The notes below the pieces were generated by a model. That model had not been told where the DNA came from, ran no database searches, and worked only from the letters and a program-made list of their open reading frames with translations. The translations under genes were made by a program, and so were the position numbers. This document shows positions 1-11,382 of a stretch of 64,000 bases of DNA, one piece after another. The stretch is from Vitis vinifera. Its lineage: Eukaryota > Streptophyta > Magnoliopsida > Vitales > Vitaceae. The stretch is from assembly GCF_030704535.1 (NCBI RefSeq), contig NC_081820.1, forward strand, positions 3,364,501 to 3,428,500. Direction: 5' to 3'. Every line of letters begins with the position of its first letter. Position 1 is the stretch's first letter.

Positions 1-63
1 AAATAAAGAATAAATAAAATAAAAATATAATAATAATAATAATATAATAATAATTATAATAAT

Positions 64-107
<44 letters not shown>

Positions 108-170
108 TAATAATAATAACAAATAAAATGAATAAAAAATAAAAAAATAAAAAATAATTTACAAAATAAT
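1..170. repeat. (TAA)n-rich low-complexity tract
   Basis: Imperfect TAA/AAT trinucleotide repeats dominate the first 170 bases. The following 170-640 is AT-rich and holds no gene I can see; 370-480 has recurring ATTGATAT-like words resembling AT-rich dispersed repeats near 1200, 28000 and 37700. Confidence 0.85.
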
Positions 171-644
171 GAAAACTAAAAATTAAAGGGTGAGTGGGCC
201 TAAAATAACACATGTAATCGGGATTTAAAATTAGGCTCAAAATTAATATAAAATTAAAATTGGGATAAATTTTGGGGTTTACACTATAACATATGTTTTC
301 TTACTTATTTTATCATTTAAAGTTTTTCTAATTATTTTAATAAATTTTAAATAATTTCTATCTCACCAATGTTTTTATTAAAATATTCATTGATATTTTT
401 ATCAATTCTTTTTATATATTTATAAAATTCAAATATTGATATATCTATATTTTTCGATAATTTCTGTATTTATTGATATTTTCATCCTTATATAATACAA
501 AATAGAAGGAGTTAGATCTCTCTAGAACAAATCAAGAAACAATACAAAAGGGTTTGGATATTGAGACAATTCATCTCATTATTCTTTGTAGTACAATACT
601 TCAATAGATTTTGCTTCATTTATCATTTAGTTCAATTTTAATTT

Positions 645-1072
645 AAGTTTTTTTGTAAAATGAAATTTTAATAAAATAAGGAGTCTTTATGTCGCGTTAC
701 CGAGGGCCTCGTTTAAAAAAAAATAAGTTGTTTGGGGGCTTTACCGGGACTAACTAGTAAAAGGCCTAGAGTCGGAAGTGATCTTAGAAACCAATCGCAT
801 TCCGGGAAAAGATCTCAATATCGTATTCGTCTAGAAAAAAAAATAAAAATTGCATTTTCATTATGGTCTCATAGAACAACAATTACTTAACTATGTTCGT
901 ATCGTTGGAAAAGCCAAAAGGGCAACAAATTGGGTTTTACTCCAATTACTTGAAATGCGTTTGGATAACATCCTTTTTCGATTGGGTATGGCTTCCACTA
1001 TTCCTAGAGCCCGCCAATTAGTTAGAATCGTTGATGTGTTAAGCAATACGGGAAAGTACAAGACATCACATT
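645..1072 (+). pseudogene. rps4: Plastid-derived rps4 fragment (NUPT)
   Basis: This is a nuclear copy of the chloroplast gene for ribosomal protein S4. It includes the plastid-style leader with GGAGTCTTT just before ATG at 689, the N-terminus MSRYRGPR, and later the recognisable stretches [17 protein letters not shown] and PRARQLV. The reading frame is broken by extra A residues in the A-runs near 715 and 835, and an in-frame stop follows. After PRARQLV the gene loses about 9 codons, resumes at the RIVDV segment and then degenerates. A functional plastid S4 is about 200 residues, so half is missing. Seen: strong family match and frameshifts. Inferred: old plastid-to-nucleus transfer, non-functional. 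Confidence 0.9.
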
Positions 1073-1529
1073 AATTGAAAACATTGGTTTGTCATGCACA
1101 TGGCTCCAATGGTTCTCTTTTCACTAGCATATTAAATGTGAGTTGACCATCTCATTATTATATTAAGCAAACAACCTTGAATGAGTAAAATATCGAAATT
1201 TACGAAAATATCTATACTTAAATTTTAGGGAAACATACAAAATTTCGATAAAATTTTTAAAAACTTATATCCATAAAAAGTTTAAGAAATAATAAAAGTA
1301 ATAATTTACATATTAAAGTTGTTTTACTATAAAAAAATTACATGAATACATTTGATAAAAAAAATGATTTATGTAATTATTATTTTGTTTAAAAATGTTT
1401 ATGACTTATTTATTAGTTAAAATTTATATACATTTGTTTAATTATAAAATTACTCATTATAAAAGTAATTATGATGTTTTTATATCATGAGATAATTAAA
1501 TTTAGTTGATTTATTAGAATTTTATTTTT

Positions 1530-1781
1530 ATTGTAAATAAGTGGTAATGACCACATTGAATAAAGTATTGAAGTTCATTCTTAAACTTCCATTTGTTCAT
1601 TTTAAAGATGACTAATGGGAGTTCATAGGGTGAAAGCCTATAAAAGGCTTCTCATACCCTGTGTAAGGACCATTCCCCGAGTAAGAAAGTCATTTGACAT
1701 TCTTTCACTCATTCTCTCCTTTATTTTTATTTATTTTTTACAATTTATATTTTGCTAGTTTGTTGTTTGCTTTATAATACA
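1530..1781 (+). repeat. 5' LTR of copia-1
   Basis: Matches the 3' LTR through the word TTGTAAATAAGTGGT, the segment around ATTGAAGTTCAT, and the region CCTATAAAAGGCTTCTCAT, which holds a TATA-like box (TATAAAAG, about 1640). It ends in ACA at 1781, followed by TTATCAACATG, a candidate primer site. The left end is TA rather than the canonical TG. Confidence 0.8.
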
Positions 1782-2029
1782 TTATCAACATGAATTGCTC
1801 TAAATGTAATTGTTGTATCTTAAACTTGAAGTTGTTTGTGTAGAATAAATTTTAAATATTTATATTACTATTGATTTTGTTCATTTAAATTATGTTATAT
1901 ATTATTAGAAGCGATAAGCAAATTATTTGGTTTTGATTATAATCAAAAGTTATACTAATGTTATCAATTTATTGTAACTGATTCTAATAATATTATTTTA
2001 TCATATCTCTAAAGTTCTTTGACAATGTT

Positions 2030-2969
2030 GAATCTCACAAAACTCAAATTTGTGGTCTTGATATTTAGGGAAAGAACTATATATCTTGGATCCTTGATGT
2101 TGAAATATATCTTGATGCAATGAATCTTGAAGCTATGATCAAAGAAGGAAATCAAGGATCTTTGTAGGATCACACAAAACGCTAATTTTCCTTCACCATC
2201 ATCTCCATGAAGATTTAAAAAATATCTTATAGTAAGGGATCCTTTTACTCTATGGAGTGATTTGAAGGAAAGATATGGCCACCAAAAAATTGTGATTCTC
2301 CTAAAAGCTCAATATGACTAGATGCACTTGAGGTTGTAAGATTTTAAAATTGTTAATGAATAAAACTCCGCATTATTCAAAATCAACTCTTAATTAAGGC
2401 TATGTAGAGAGAAAGAAAAAAAATATATAGAACAAGACATGTTAAAAAAAACTTTTACTACATTTCATGCTTCGAATGTGTTCCTATAGTAGCAATATCA
2501 AGAGCATAGATTTACAAAATACTCCGAATTAATATCATGTCTTCTTATTACCAAACAATATAATGAGCTTTTGATGAGAAATCACTTGTCTTGTCCAATT
2601 AGTTCTAAACCGTTCCTTGAAGTGAATGCAATATTGTCCCAAAGTCGTGGACGTGGACGTGGACGAGGACGAGGACAAGGATGGGGTTGTGGTCATGATC
2701 ATGGAAGGCATCCTTGATGCTATGGTTCTCATGGTAGTTATTCCTCAAATTCTCACAAAAATAAAGTCTCATTGCACCATCAGAAGTGGAGTAATACTAA
2801 GGCAAAACAAGAAAATGGGAAGTGTATACAAAATAAACCTCCCAAGAACCATGGGAACAATTGTTATAGATGTGGTATGAAAGGGTATTGGGTGCGTACT
2901 TGTCGTATTCTTAAACATTTAACCGACCTTTACCAAGAATCAATAAAAGTAAAAGGAAAAGAGATATAG
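2030..2969 (+). pseudogene. copia-1 gag remnant
   Basis: The region encodes a decayed copia nucleocapsid precursor. Near 2060-2160 the frame reads like the gag N-terminus (GKNYISWILDVEIYLDA). An Arg/Gly-rich stretch near 2640-2690 precedes a zinc knuckle at about 2860-2910. The knuckle is CX2CX4YX4C: the histidine of the usual CX2CX4HX4C is replaced by tyrosine, which would impair zinc binding. Frameshifts and stops separate the parts. Gag normally coats the element RNA in virus-like particles; this copy is non-functional. Confidence 0.75.
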
Positions 2970-3217
2970 ATGAACTTCACTGATCATGACAGATTGAATT
3001 GAACCTACTATGACATTGATTTCTTTGGAGGTCCTAGTGAAAAAACTGACTATTTAATAAATGATGAAAATACTTGTGTTGATTGATGTTACTTTATGTA
3101 TTAATTAATATATCATTATGTCTTATATTTACATCTTGTTATTACATTTATTATATCATTATTTACATTATACCTTGTTTTTTTTTTCTCTAAATATTAG
3201 TTATATCTAAAATCCAT

Positions 3218-4290
3218 GTGTTATTGGGGAATGTGGATGATGAATGTCTTGTAGACTATGTGACCACGCACACAATTCTTCTAGATAAAAGATACTTTCT
3301 CAAATTGACATTAATAAAAGCTAATGTAAGTACCATATCTAGAACTACAAACTTGGTTGAAGGCTTTGGAAGAGCAAATCTAATGCTAACAAATGGAACT
3401 AGATCCCATATAAATGATGCTTTATATTCTAGAAAATCCAAAAGAAATTTTCTTGGTTTTAAAGATATTTGTAGAAATGGATATCATATTGAAATCATGA
3501 ATGAAGGTAATGTAGAAAATATTTACATCACTTCTATTCTTTTTGGCCAAAAGCTTATAATGGGAAAACTCTTAGCTTTTTCCTTTGTGTTGTATCACAC
3601 AACTATAAAGATTATTGAATCATATGTTGTTGTGAACTAGAAATTCAATGACCCAAAATTTTTTATCCTTTGGCAAAACATACTTGGTCACCTAGGGTCT
3701 TCAATGATGCATCAAATAATAGAATACTCACATTGACATTCACTAAAAATCCAAAAGAGTCTTTTTCCTAATGAATACTCATGTGTTGCTTGCTCACAAG
3801 GTAAATTGATAGTTATACCATCTTTTACTAAAGTCATATCCAACTCATTGATCTTTTTAGAAAGAATACATGGGGATATATGTGGGTTTATCTATCCACC
3901 ATGTGGAATATTTCGTTATTTTATGATCTTAATAGATGTCTTTACTAGGTGGTGACATGTTTATTTCCTTTCTACACATAATATTGCCTTTGCTAGGCTC
4001 CTTGCACAAGTGATCAAATTACAAGAACAATTTCCAAACTATCGAATCAAGACAATACATCTTAATAATGCTGATGAATTTACTTCTCAAACATTCATTG
4101 ACTACTGCATGTTAGTAAGGATAAATATTGAGCATCCTATTGCTCATACTTGTACCCAAAATGGTTTAGTAGAATCCTTCATCAAACTTCTTCAATTAAT
4201 AGCTCGACCATTACTAATGAAAACCAAATTACCTACTTTTACCTGGGGACATGCTATTATGCATGCTGCAACTTTAGTTTATATTTGACT
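3218..4290 (+). pseudogene. copia-1 protease and integrase remnant
   Basis: The 3218-3640 open stretch aligns with the copia protease to pre-integrase linker; the expected D-S/T-G/A active site is not preserved, the corresponding position reading DYVTTH. A gap with stops follows, with pre-integrase-like text at 3660-3860. 4010-4288 is open and matches the integrase core, with NADEFTSQTF where the second catalytic aspartate region lies and QNGLVESF, the QNGVAE-like motif carrying the glutamate. The reading frame ends in TGA at 4286. Downstream 4290-5400 is stop-rich residual polyprotein. Confidence 0.72.
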
Positions 4291-4924
4291 TACAACTTAC
4301 CATGAATACTCCATTTCACAACTCGTGGTTGGAAAACAACTAAATATCTCTTACTTATGAATCTTTTGTTGTCTAGTATAAGTATTGATTGCACCTACAC
4401 AACACACTAAAATGGGTCCCCAATGACAACTTAGGATTTATGTAGGTTTTGATTCTCCATCTATCATAAGATATCTCAAACCCTTGACAAGAGATGTTTT
4501 TATAGCCTGCTTTGCAGATTGTCATTTTAATGAGAGTGTTTTTTCGCCATTAGAGAGAGAAAAACCAATTCCAAATCAACGATGAGAAATTAATTGGAAT
4601 ATATTTACTATGTCATCTTGATTCTTTTACAAATCAATGTGAACTAGAAGTTCAAAGGATCATTTATTTGCAAAATCTTGCTAACCAATTACCAGATACA
4701 TTCATTGATATAAAGAAAGTGACAAAGTCACATATCCTAGCTGCAAATACTCCAACACCGATTGATGTCCTTATAGGATAGTTAACAAATGAATTTAAGA
4801 TACGTTTGAAGTGTGGTAGACTTGTTGGCCCAAATGATGTAACTCCTTGGAAGAGGAGAACACAAGGAAAACTTAGCACTCTAGAAGAGGCCATCAAAAT
4901 GACTGATTAGTCTAAAATTGATAA

Positions 4925-5040
4925 ATCTATAACCTCAAAAGAGACACAAATGAAGAAGAAAACCCCTAAAGAGGCACATATTGAACAAGAAACCCCTGAA
5001 GAGGTACAAATTGAACAAACAACCCCTAAAGAGGCATAAC
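4925..5040 (+). repeat. Short tandem repeat in copia-1 linker
   Basis: About three copies of a roughly 36-base unit built on ACCCCTAAAGAGGCA, which in frame would read repeats of TPKEAHIEQE. It lies between integrase and RT remnants. It looks like local slippage in the polyprotein linker. Confidence 0.7.
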
Positions 5041-5407
5041 AACTTGAAAATTGTGAGATCTTAATAAGTTATGTACACACAAGAGAAAAATGGGATTGAA
5101 ATAATATTGTTATTAACAATATTTTCACTTTCCAAAGTGGCCTTTGATATCATAAGAAATGATGAAGATCCTGAGCCATGAAATGTGGAAGAATGCCAAC
5201 ATAGGAATGATTGACCAAAATAGAAAGAAGTTATTCAGGTAGAGTTAAACTCACTAACAAAATGAGAAGTTTTTGGGCCTGTAGTCTAAACGCCTAAAGA
5301 TGCAAAATTTTTTGGGTACAAATGGGTATTTGTATGAAAGCACAATATGAATAATGAGATCATAAGATATAAAATGCGATTAGTAGCACAAGATTTCTCA
5401 TGGAGAC

Positions 5408-7434
5408 TAATTACTACCAAAAAGTGCTATTTTGTAGACCTAATTATAATGGTTTTAAGCACCTTTGAGTAGTAATCATATTCATTTAACCCAATTAATT
5501 CATTAAGGTCCTTAGTAATTGGTTTTAACCATTTTGTGGCAAGTTTACATGTTTTTATCAGCTTATGAATCAATTCAAGCATGCCAAATGATGGAGGAGC
5601 TACTTGGACAAGTTATGGCAAAGCTTTTGGAAGCTCAAATTCATGAAGGAACCAAGCTTTGGAGCCTCATAATCCTTTGCCTTAGTCGTTCAAAGGAATG
5701 CAAGGAGGGAACAATAGAGAGAGGAAAAACAGAGTGAAGAAAACAGAGGACAGCAGCTGCAATCTTCTTGCGTACTTTTGGAGCACTTACCGAAGTCCAT
5801 TTTCTACATGCTATATACCATTTCAAAGCTCAGGAAGTCAAGAATCCAACGCTTCAAACCGTGTATGATTTGGAGCTGAAATGAGGAAGTTACAGCCTTT
5901 GGAAGATGACTGCTCCAAGTTGAAGGAAGGATTCAGCAAAGTGTTGCGAAATCAGCCTTTTGTTGCGAGAATTTCGCAGCCTTTTTGCACAGTGCTTTGG
6001 ATTTCCCTTGAAGTTTCACGCCGCGATGGAAGCCAAACACCACAAGATGAAAGCCAACTTCGCAGCGGTGCGGAACCAGCCTTTTGCTGCGAAGTGATTT
6101 CGCAGCCCTTCTTGAGTGCCTGCGAAATCTCGCAGACACCATTTTCTCCCGCGAAATGGTCCTTAGTGCTTCCCGATATTTTCCACCGACTCTTTTGGAT
6201 ATTTTTCTTCAGATATTTTTGTATAAATTTCCATTTTCTCCTTATATTCAGCCACTCATGTAATTCCTTAGCTAGGAAGTGTCCAAGGAAGGGTAAATTA
6301 CCTTCCTATATAAACTCTCTTGCATCCACTGTAAAAGGGGGCATGTGAGATATATGTAATCCATCAATCAATATATAGAATATACAGAGCCTTGCTCTGT
6401 TTTTCCTTCTCTTTCATTTTTCATTTTCATTTTTATTTCTAGCTAACCAAACTCTGAGGATTTTTCCTCAGAGGATGAGAGGCTAAGCTTTTTGTCTCTT
6501 GGAGTGAGGAAAGCCGGGTAAGTTTCCACATGCATAAATTGGAAGTTTTGTTGTTTTGGTTTTTAATGAAGAGAAAATGTAACCCGTTAATGGTTTTTAT
6601 CTTTTTAGTTAACTTAAAACACCTTAGAGTCACCTGGGCCAACACTTGGTAAGGCAAGTGATTTCCAACCATGGAAATGCACTAGTTTACCCCTTGCGAG
6701 CCTCTGGGAGGTGACTTCAAGGTAGGATTTTCTAGAATAGCCAACACTTGGTAAGCTTTTGGACTCCAAGGAGACATCCATTAGTTATCTCTTGCGAGCT
6801 TTTGACGGGTAATCCAAGGTTAAAGATCACCTTGAATGACAAATGCTAGGTGAGAGGCATGAGCCATTGCAAGATGCATCAGTGAGAGGGATTTAGTGTT
6901 TGAACCCATTAATGGGAAGCATCTGTACAACACCGGTTAGAGAATTAACTATATGTTAATTCTCTAATGCGAGGAAAAAAAACAAGTGACCGGAACTCCC
7001 TTTTTGTATGAGGAATCTGAGCCTAGTGATCTGAACTCCAAGAAACATCTTTCTTTGTAAGTAAAATCAGTTACTATTTGTGGTTAGTTTAAAACCAAAC
7101 CTTTTTCATTCAAACATCTTTATGTTTTCTTTTAAAGCTAACCTTGAAATGAAAATGCACCAATTCAGCTTTGAATTAATATCATTTGCAAAGTGAAAAC
7201 CCATCCCAATGAACGATCCTAGAGCCACTATACTATAGTAGCTTTGTCTTTGCTACCCTAGTATATGGTGTAATAGATTATAAATTTTGTTGATTACTCC
7301 CTCAATCAAGGAGCACCAGCTGGACACGAATCAGCTGAGACACCAATTGGGCACGAATCAAATGGCGCCGTTGCCGGGGATCGAACCCCGAATTAGATGG
7401 TGCCATTGCCACTTTCGCTGCTAGGGACGAATCA
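5408..7434 (+). mobile_element. Gypsy-type LTR + PBS remnant nested in copia-1
   Basis: A long LTR (5408-7360, 1953 bases) begins TAATTACTACCAAAAAGTGC and ends CACGAATCA. It is homologous along its length to the solo LTR at 40134-42048. Immediately after it, 7363-7388 is a 26-base match to the complement of the 3' end of plant tRNA-Asp, the primer type of several plant gypsy groups. The element stops at GACGAATCA (7434), which again resembles an LTR end. Direct repeats GAGAC flank it (5403-5407 and 7435-7439), so the whole block behaves as one insertion into the copia RT frame. No gag or pol remains. Open frames inside (for example 5881-6348) are not recognisable genes. Confidence 0.85.
7363..7388 (+). 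other. tRNA-Asp-type primer binding site
   Basis: TGGCGCCGTTGCCGGGGATC and the next six bases complement the acceptor/T-arm end of tRNA-Asp(GTC) including CCA. It sits two bases after the LTR end, as expected for minus-strand priming. A degenerate second copy (TGGTGCCATTGCC) occurs at 7398-7410. It is not a tRNA gene. Confidence 0.88.
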
Positions 7435-8740
7435 GAGACCTGGTATTCACTACAAGGAAATATACTCTTCCATCATGGATGCAATGACATTTCATTTCTT
7501 AATTAGCTTGGCAGTCTCAGAAGAACTGGATATGCGTCTCATGGATGCTACTACAACATATTTATATGGATTCATGGATAATGATGTATACATGGAAATC
7601 CTTGAAGGATTTAAATTGCCTGAAGAAAATAATACAAAGCCTTGTAGCATGAACTTAATCAAGTTATAGCGATCCTTGTATAGATTAAAGCAATCCTAAC
7701 ACATGTGGTACAATTGCCTTAGCGAATACTTGCTAAAAGAACCATATATGAATAACTATATATGTCCATGTATTTTTATTTAGAATTCATAAACCAGATT
7801 TGCAATTATTGCAATATATGTTGATGACTTAAATCTTGTTGGGACTCCTAAAGAGATCACAAGAACAACAAGTTATTTGAAAAAGGAATTTGAGATGAAA
7901 GATCTTGGAATTTTTTTTTTTTGTCTCAGCTTGCAAATTGAGCATTTTCCAAATGGAGTTTTAGTACATCAATCAACATACATTAAGAAAATTTTGGAGC
8001 CTTTTTATATGGATAAAGTGCATCATTTAAGTTCTCAAACGGTTATCTGATCACTTGACGTAAAAAAAAGACCAATTTCATCCTTGCGAAAAAGATGAAT
8101 AATTACTTTGTCTTGAAGTACTATATCTTAGTGTTATTGGTGCACTTATGTATCTCACCAATTGTACACCCCTAGACATTGCTTTGTTTATCAATTTATT
8201 AGCACAATGCAGTTCTACTCCAATCCGAAGACATTGGAATGATATCAAACATATATTGCGCTATCTTCGTGAAACTACAAATATGGGTATATTTTACTTA
8301 AGGGAATCAAAGCTACAATTGCTTGGATATGTCGATGCAGAATACCTTTCAAATCCACATAAAGTTAGGTCATAAATAAGGTATGTGTTTAATTGTAATG
8401 GTACTGCTATTTCATGGGGATCTATTAAATAAATAATGACATTCACATCATCAAATCATTTAGAATTATTTATAATTCATGAAGCAAGTCATGAATGTAT
8501 ATAGCTAAGATGTATGATCCAACATATTTGGGAATCATATGGACTCTCCTCCATCAAAGGCAACCCAATAATATTATTTGAAAATAATGTTGCATACATG
8601 AACTCCAAAAGATGTTCAACAAATATAGTACTTAAGTGATAATCTAACATATTTATTCACAAAGTCATTGCCAACTTCAACATTCAAGAAGTTAATATAC
8701 AAGATTGAATGCGTCAACTCAAGGATATTGACATAAAGGG
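7435..8740 (+). pseudogene. copia-1 reverse transcriptase / RNase H remnant
   Basis: After the nested element the copia RT resumes: 7440-7669 matches the region around MDATTTYLYGFMDNDVYM of copia RT. The catalytic block reads YVDDLNLVG near 7816-7845, so the two aspartates survive, but a T-run near 7910-7921 and several stops break the frame. 8148-8375 matches the RT-RNase H connection (RHWNDIKHILRYLRETTNMG, DAEYLSNP). RNase H fragments continue in broken frames to about 8740. The residual 8740-8975 is the 3' untranslated part ending in a polypurine tract. Confidence 0.8.
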
Positions 8741-8975
8741 GAGTATGCTTATAAAAGAATGTTAATGTATTGTACTATTTTTCCTTTTGTCTAAGTTTTA
8801 TTCCACTAGGTTTTACTCACAAGGTTTTTAATGAGACAGTCCTAATAGATTAAGAATAACTTAAAGTATAAAAATGTGGTACTTTTTTTTTTTTTTCCTT
8901 TGATAGTTTTTCCCATAAAGTTTTTTACTAGAAAGGTTTTAATGAGGCATAATATGACGGTCATCTAAGGGGGAG

Positions 8976-9508
8976 TGTTGTAAATAAGTGGTGAATGACC
9001 ACATTGAAAGAAATAGGGATAACTGATTAAAAGGGATGAAATCATCCCCACTTTGGAAAACTAACCCTTCACCTTTTTTCTACCTAAAAAATACTCATTT
9101 TGGACAAAAATACCCTCATCTTTTTTTTTTTTTTTTTTTTGCAAAAGTAACATTTTCTTTTAAAATATACATGTAAATAATGAAATTATTGGAGGGTATT
9201 ATATCAAAAATGGGTTACTCTTCAAGTTCCAAAATGGGAGAGGATAGTTTTACAAATTTGGGATGTTTTCATCATTTTTAATCAATTAATCCAAAGAAAT
9301 ATTGAAGTTCATTTATGAACTTCCATTTGCTAATCTTAAAGATGAGCAATGGGACTTCATATGGTGAAACCTATAAAAGACTTCTCATACCTTGGGTAAG
9401 GACTATTCTCGAAAGTCATTTGATATTCTTTCTCTCATTCTTTTTTTTCTCTCCTCTAAATCCTCTTTACAATTTATATTTTGTTAGCTTGTTTTTCATT
9501 TTATAACA
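8976..9508 (+). repeat. 3' LTR of copia-1, interrupted by a MITE
   Basis: Begins TGTTGTAAATAAGTGG straight after the polypurine tract and ends TAACA at 9508. Without the 277-base insertion plus duplicated target it is close to the 5' LTR in length. The empty site is represented by the 5' LTR around 1557-1575. Confidence 0.82.
9016..9292. mobile_element. Mutator-like MITE in the copia-1 3' LTR
   Basis: A 277-base element with imperfect terminal inverted repeats of about 32 bases (left GGGATAACTGATTAAAAGGG, right complement GGATTAATTGATTAAAAATG). It is flanked by a 9-base direct repeat AAAGAAATA (9007-9015 and 9293-9301), the size typical of Mutator-superfamily insertions. There is no coding capacity. 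A T-run lies at about 9121-9140. Confidence 0.82.
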
Positions 9509-9597
9509 ATCTTTATATTTTATTAGTTTCGGAAAAAGTTTTAAATGGCACAATCATATATATAGTATATAATTAATATATGTGACTTAAAATATCC

Positions 9598-9770
9598 AAG
9601 GACAAGTTGCGTTGGTGGTTAGAGTTCGTGTTTTGCATACCCCCGGTCATAGGCTCAAGCCTAGCCAAGCGATTTTTTAATCCAAGTCATTCCGATCACG
9701 ATCAACCATATATACATTTACCTCCAAGTCATTCCTAATAGATTACGATCAACCATACTATAATTTACCT
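9598..9770 (+). repeat. Possible tRNA-derived SINE head plus short tandem duplication
   Basis: GTTGGTGGTTAGAG (about 9611-9624) resembles a pol III A box and GGCTCAAGCC (about 9652-9661) a B box, spaced as in tRNA-related SINEs. Downstream, a roughly 42-base unit beginning CCAAGTCATTCC occurs twice (about 9683 and 9723). No cloverleaf is complete, so I do not call a tRNA gene. Without a family match the SINE call is weak. Confidence 0.35.
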
Positions 9771-9779
9771 CACATTTAT

Positions 9780-10268
9780 TATAGAAAACACGTTCATATT
9801 TTAATTATTTTCAATTGTTTTTATTTATTTTTTAATGATTATTTTAAAAATAATTATATAAATATGGAGAATGATTAAAAATAAAATACCATATATAAAA
9901 GTTATTTTTAAATCATATTTTAGAACATAGAAAATAGATTAAAAATATTTCATGTTTCTAAATAAACTTTTGTTTTACAAAACATTAGAGAAAAATTTGC
10001 GAAAATTATTTTCAAAAACAGTTTCCAAACAAAGTCTTAGACCATGTTTGGTAATTGTTTTCAGAAATAGTTCTGTAAAGTAATTTTTAAAAAGTATTCT
10101 CTGATTTTTATTAAATAAATGTCTCTTTGATAACCTGCAATGCTTTTAGCCTTTTTTCTATGTTTTTAAATATGTTTCAAAAATAAATTTTATATGTAGT
10201 ATTTTTTATTTTTTATTTATTTTAAAGAACAAAAAATTGTGGTAAAAAACAATTACCAAAAACGGCTT
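9780..10268. repeat. Two adjacent MITE-like sequences
   Basis: 10041-10268 has inverted ends: left CATGTTTGGTAATTGTTTTC, right complement CCGTTTTTGGTAATTGTTTT, about 230 bases. The preceding 9780-10038 carries AT-rich sequence ending AAAAACAGTTTCCAAACAAA, the same family style seen at 11515-11930 and 47400-47815. No coding content. Confidence 0.55.
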
Positions 10269-10309
10269 AAATCTTTGTTTTTTCCCCACGAAGTCCAAGT
10301 GTAGTGTAG

Positions 10310-10582
10310 TACAATGGAAGAATTAGCTCACGCTCCATTTCGTTACGAAGAAGTTATTAGTTTAAATTGGAACCATCTCTAGCTAGTGCATTGGTTTACA
10401 TGTTAAAAAAATGTGAACGACCTCATAAATCAAGAGAAAATTTCACTTCAATCAATGAAAAAAATGTCATCTCTTGGAATATGATAACCTCAAGTTATGG
10501 AATGCATGGAGATGAGAAAATGTATTGGAATAGAAATCCCCAACACAGAGCAATCAAGTCATCCAAAAATCCACCAAGTTAG
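10310..10582 (+). pseudogene. PPR-protein gene fragment, LTP unit 1
   Basis: The 10367-10582 frame reads ALVYMLKKCERPHKSRENF then NVISWNMITSSYGMHG. This is the signature of plant PLS-class pentatricopeptide repeat proteins (xYxKCGxxxxAxxxF followed by DVISWNxMIxGYGMHG). Only about one and a half repeats are present and there is no start or downstream E/DYW region. The same fragment recurs at 12780-13035, so it belongs to the duplicated block with the LTP gene. PPR proteins bind organellar RNA; this piece is a relic. Confidence 0.62.
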
Positions 10583-11226
10583 ATTTTTATCTGGTGAAGC
10601 TCATTGTGACTGAACTGGATGACGACTTTTCCTTTGTGTATAATCAAGTGGAAATCAACCAAGAAACAAGTTCATCAGGACTAAGTTTTTGCCATATAGG
10701 GTAAAATCACAGTGCAAAGTTCAAAGTATAACCAGTACATCTTACTGTTTGTCTACCTAAATGCCCAAGATATTTTTTATTGTTTTCAGGTTTTCTTGTA
10801 CAAGGCACATACCAGACAAACTCTGATAGATTTTCCTAATAATCCCGTCAAGTACTCAATACACATAATGGAAAAATAACCGAAATATAAGCACCAAAGT
10901 CACTGGCTTGGGTCCCATGGCGCATTTGGCTTCAATTATGGGACATCTAATTAGGACCTATTTCCCCACAAAGAATACACTTTGAATGTTCTTCAAATTA
11001 ATAATTGCAAGAAAATGACATCCTCTACCATGTTGATGGGATCCAACCAACCCAAAACTAAAAAAACAATACACATATTGTATCCTCAGCTTAACCCCAA
11101 TAACCTATGGTTTGTGGATGGCAATAGACTTCGTGCTCATAGTAATGGACACGGCCACTTGGGTACCCAACTCAATTCTATAAATTTCAGCTGCTTCTCA
11201 ATGTTTTGTGATTGTGTGGGCAAAAA

Positions 11227-11382
11227 ATGATGAGAAGCATGAGGGCAGTTCTGGTACTGATGGTTGCAGTCTTAGTATGCATCTGGGGGAATATTCAATT
11301 GGCGAGCGCAGACATGAGCCCCACCGAGTGCAAAGAGGAGAGGAAAGTCGCTGGTAACGCGTGCCGGCCTGTGCTAGTATGA
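11227..11382 (+). pseudogene. Truncated LTP/DIR1-like gene, unit 1
   Basis: The frame starts MMRSMRAVLVL and runs through signal peptide and the first two cysteines (CKEERKVAGNACRPVL) to a stop at 11380. It is nearly the same as the intact gene at 13980. After CRPVL the sequence jumps directly to the 3' untranslated region of the intact gene (TATGACTTTACTATG, matching about 14560), so the remaining exon 1, intron and exon 2 are missing. The junction lies on a GTGCTA word present at both ends of the deleted segment in the intact copy. TATAAAT upstream near 11178 remains. A 51-residue product lacking six of eight cysteines could not fold as an LTP. Confidence 0.88.

Larger units (their letters stand above)
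1530..9508 (+). mobile_element. Degenerate full-length Ty1/copia retrotransposon (copia-1)
   Basis: Two related terminal sequences (1530-1781 and 8976-9508) flank gag, protease, integrase, reverse transcriptase and RNase H remnants in copia order (integrase before RT). A purine tract (CTAAGGGGGAG) lies immediately before the 3' LTR at 8976. Reading frames are broken throughout. Two later insertions inflate the element: a gypsy LTR remnant in the RT region (5408-7434) and a MITE in the 3' LTR (9016-9292). I could not find a convincing target-site duplication for the copia itself. It cannot be autonomous. Confidence 0.88.

Noticed and set aside
2535-2732. Ser/Thr-rich minus-strand frame
   Set aside because: Antisense of the Arg/Gly-rich gag repeat.
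5881-6348. 155-codon frame in the gypsy LTR
   Set aside because: Lies wholly within an LTR and is not kept open in the 40 kb copy.
7363-7388. tRNA-Asp gene
   Set aside because: Only the 3' end complement is present, placed right after an LTR: it is a primer binding site.
9601-9676. tRNA gene with A and B boxes
   Set aside because: No closed acceptor stem or anticodon arm could be drawn; at most a SINE relic.
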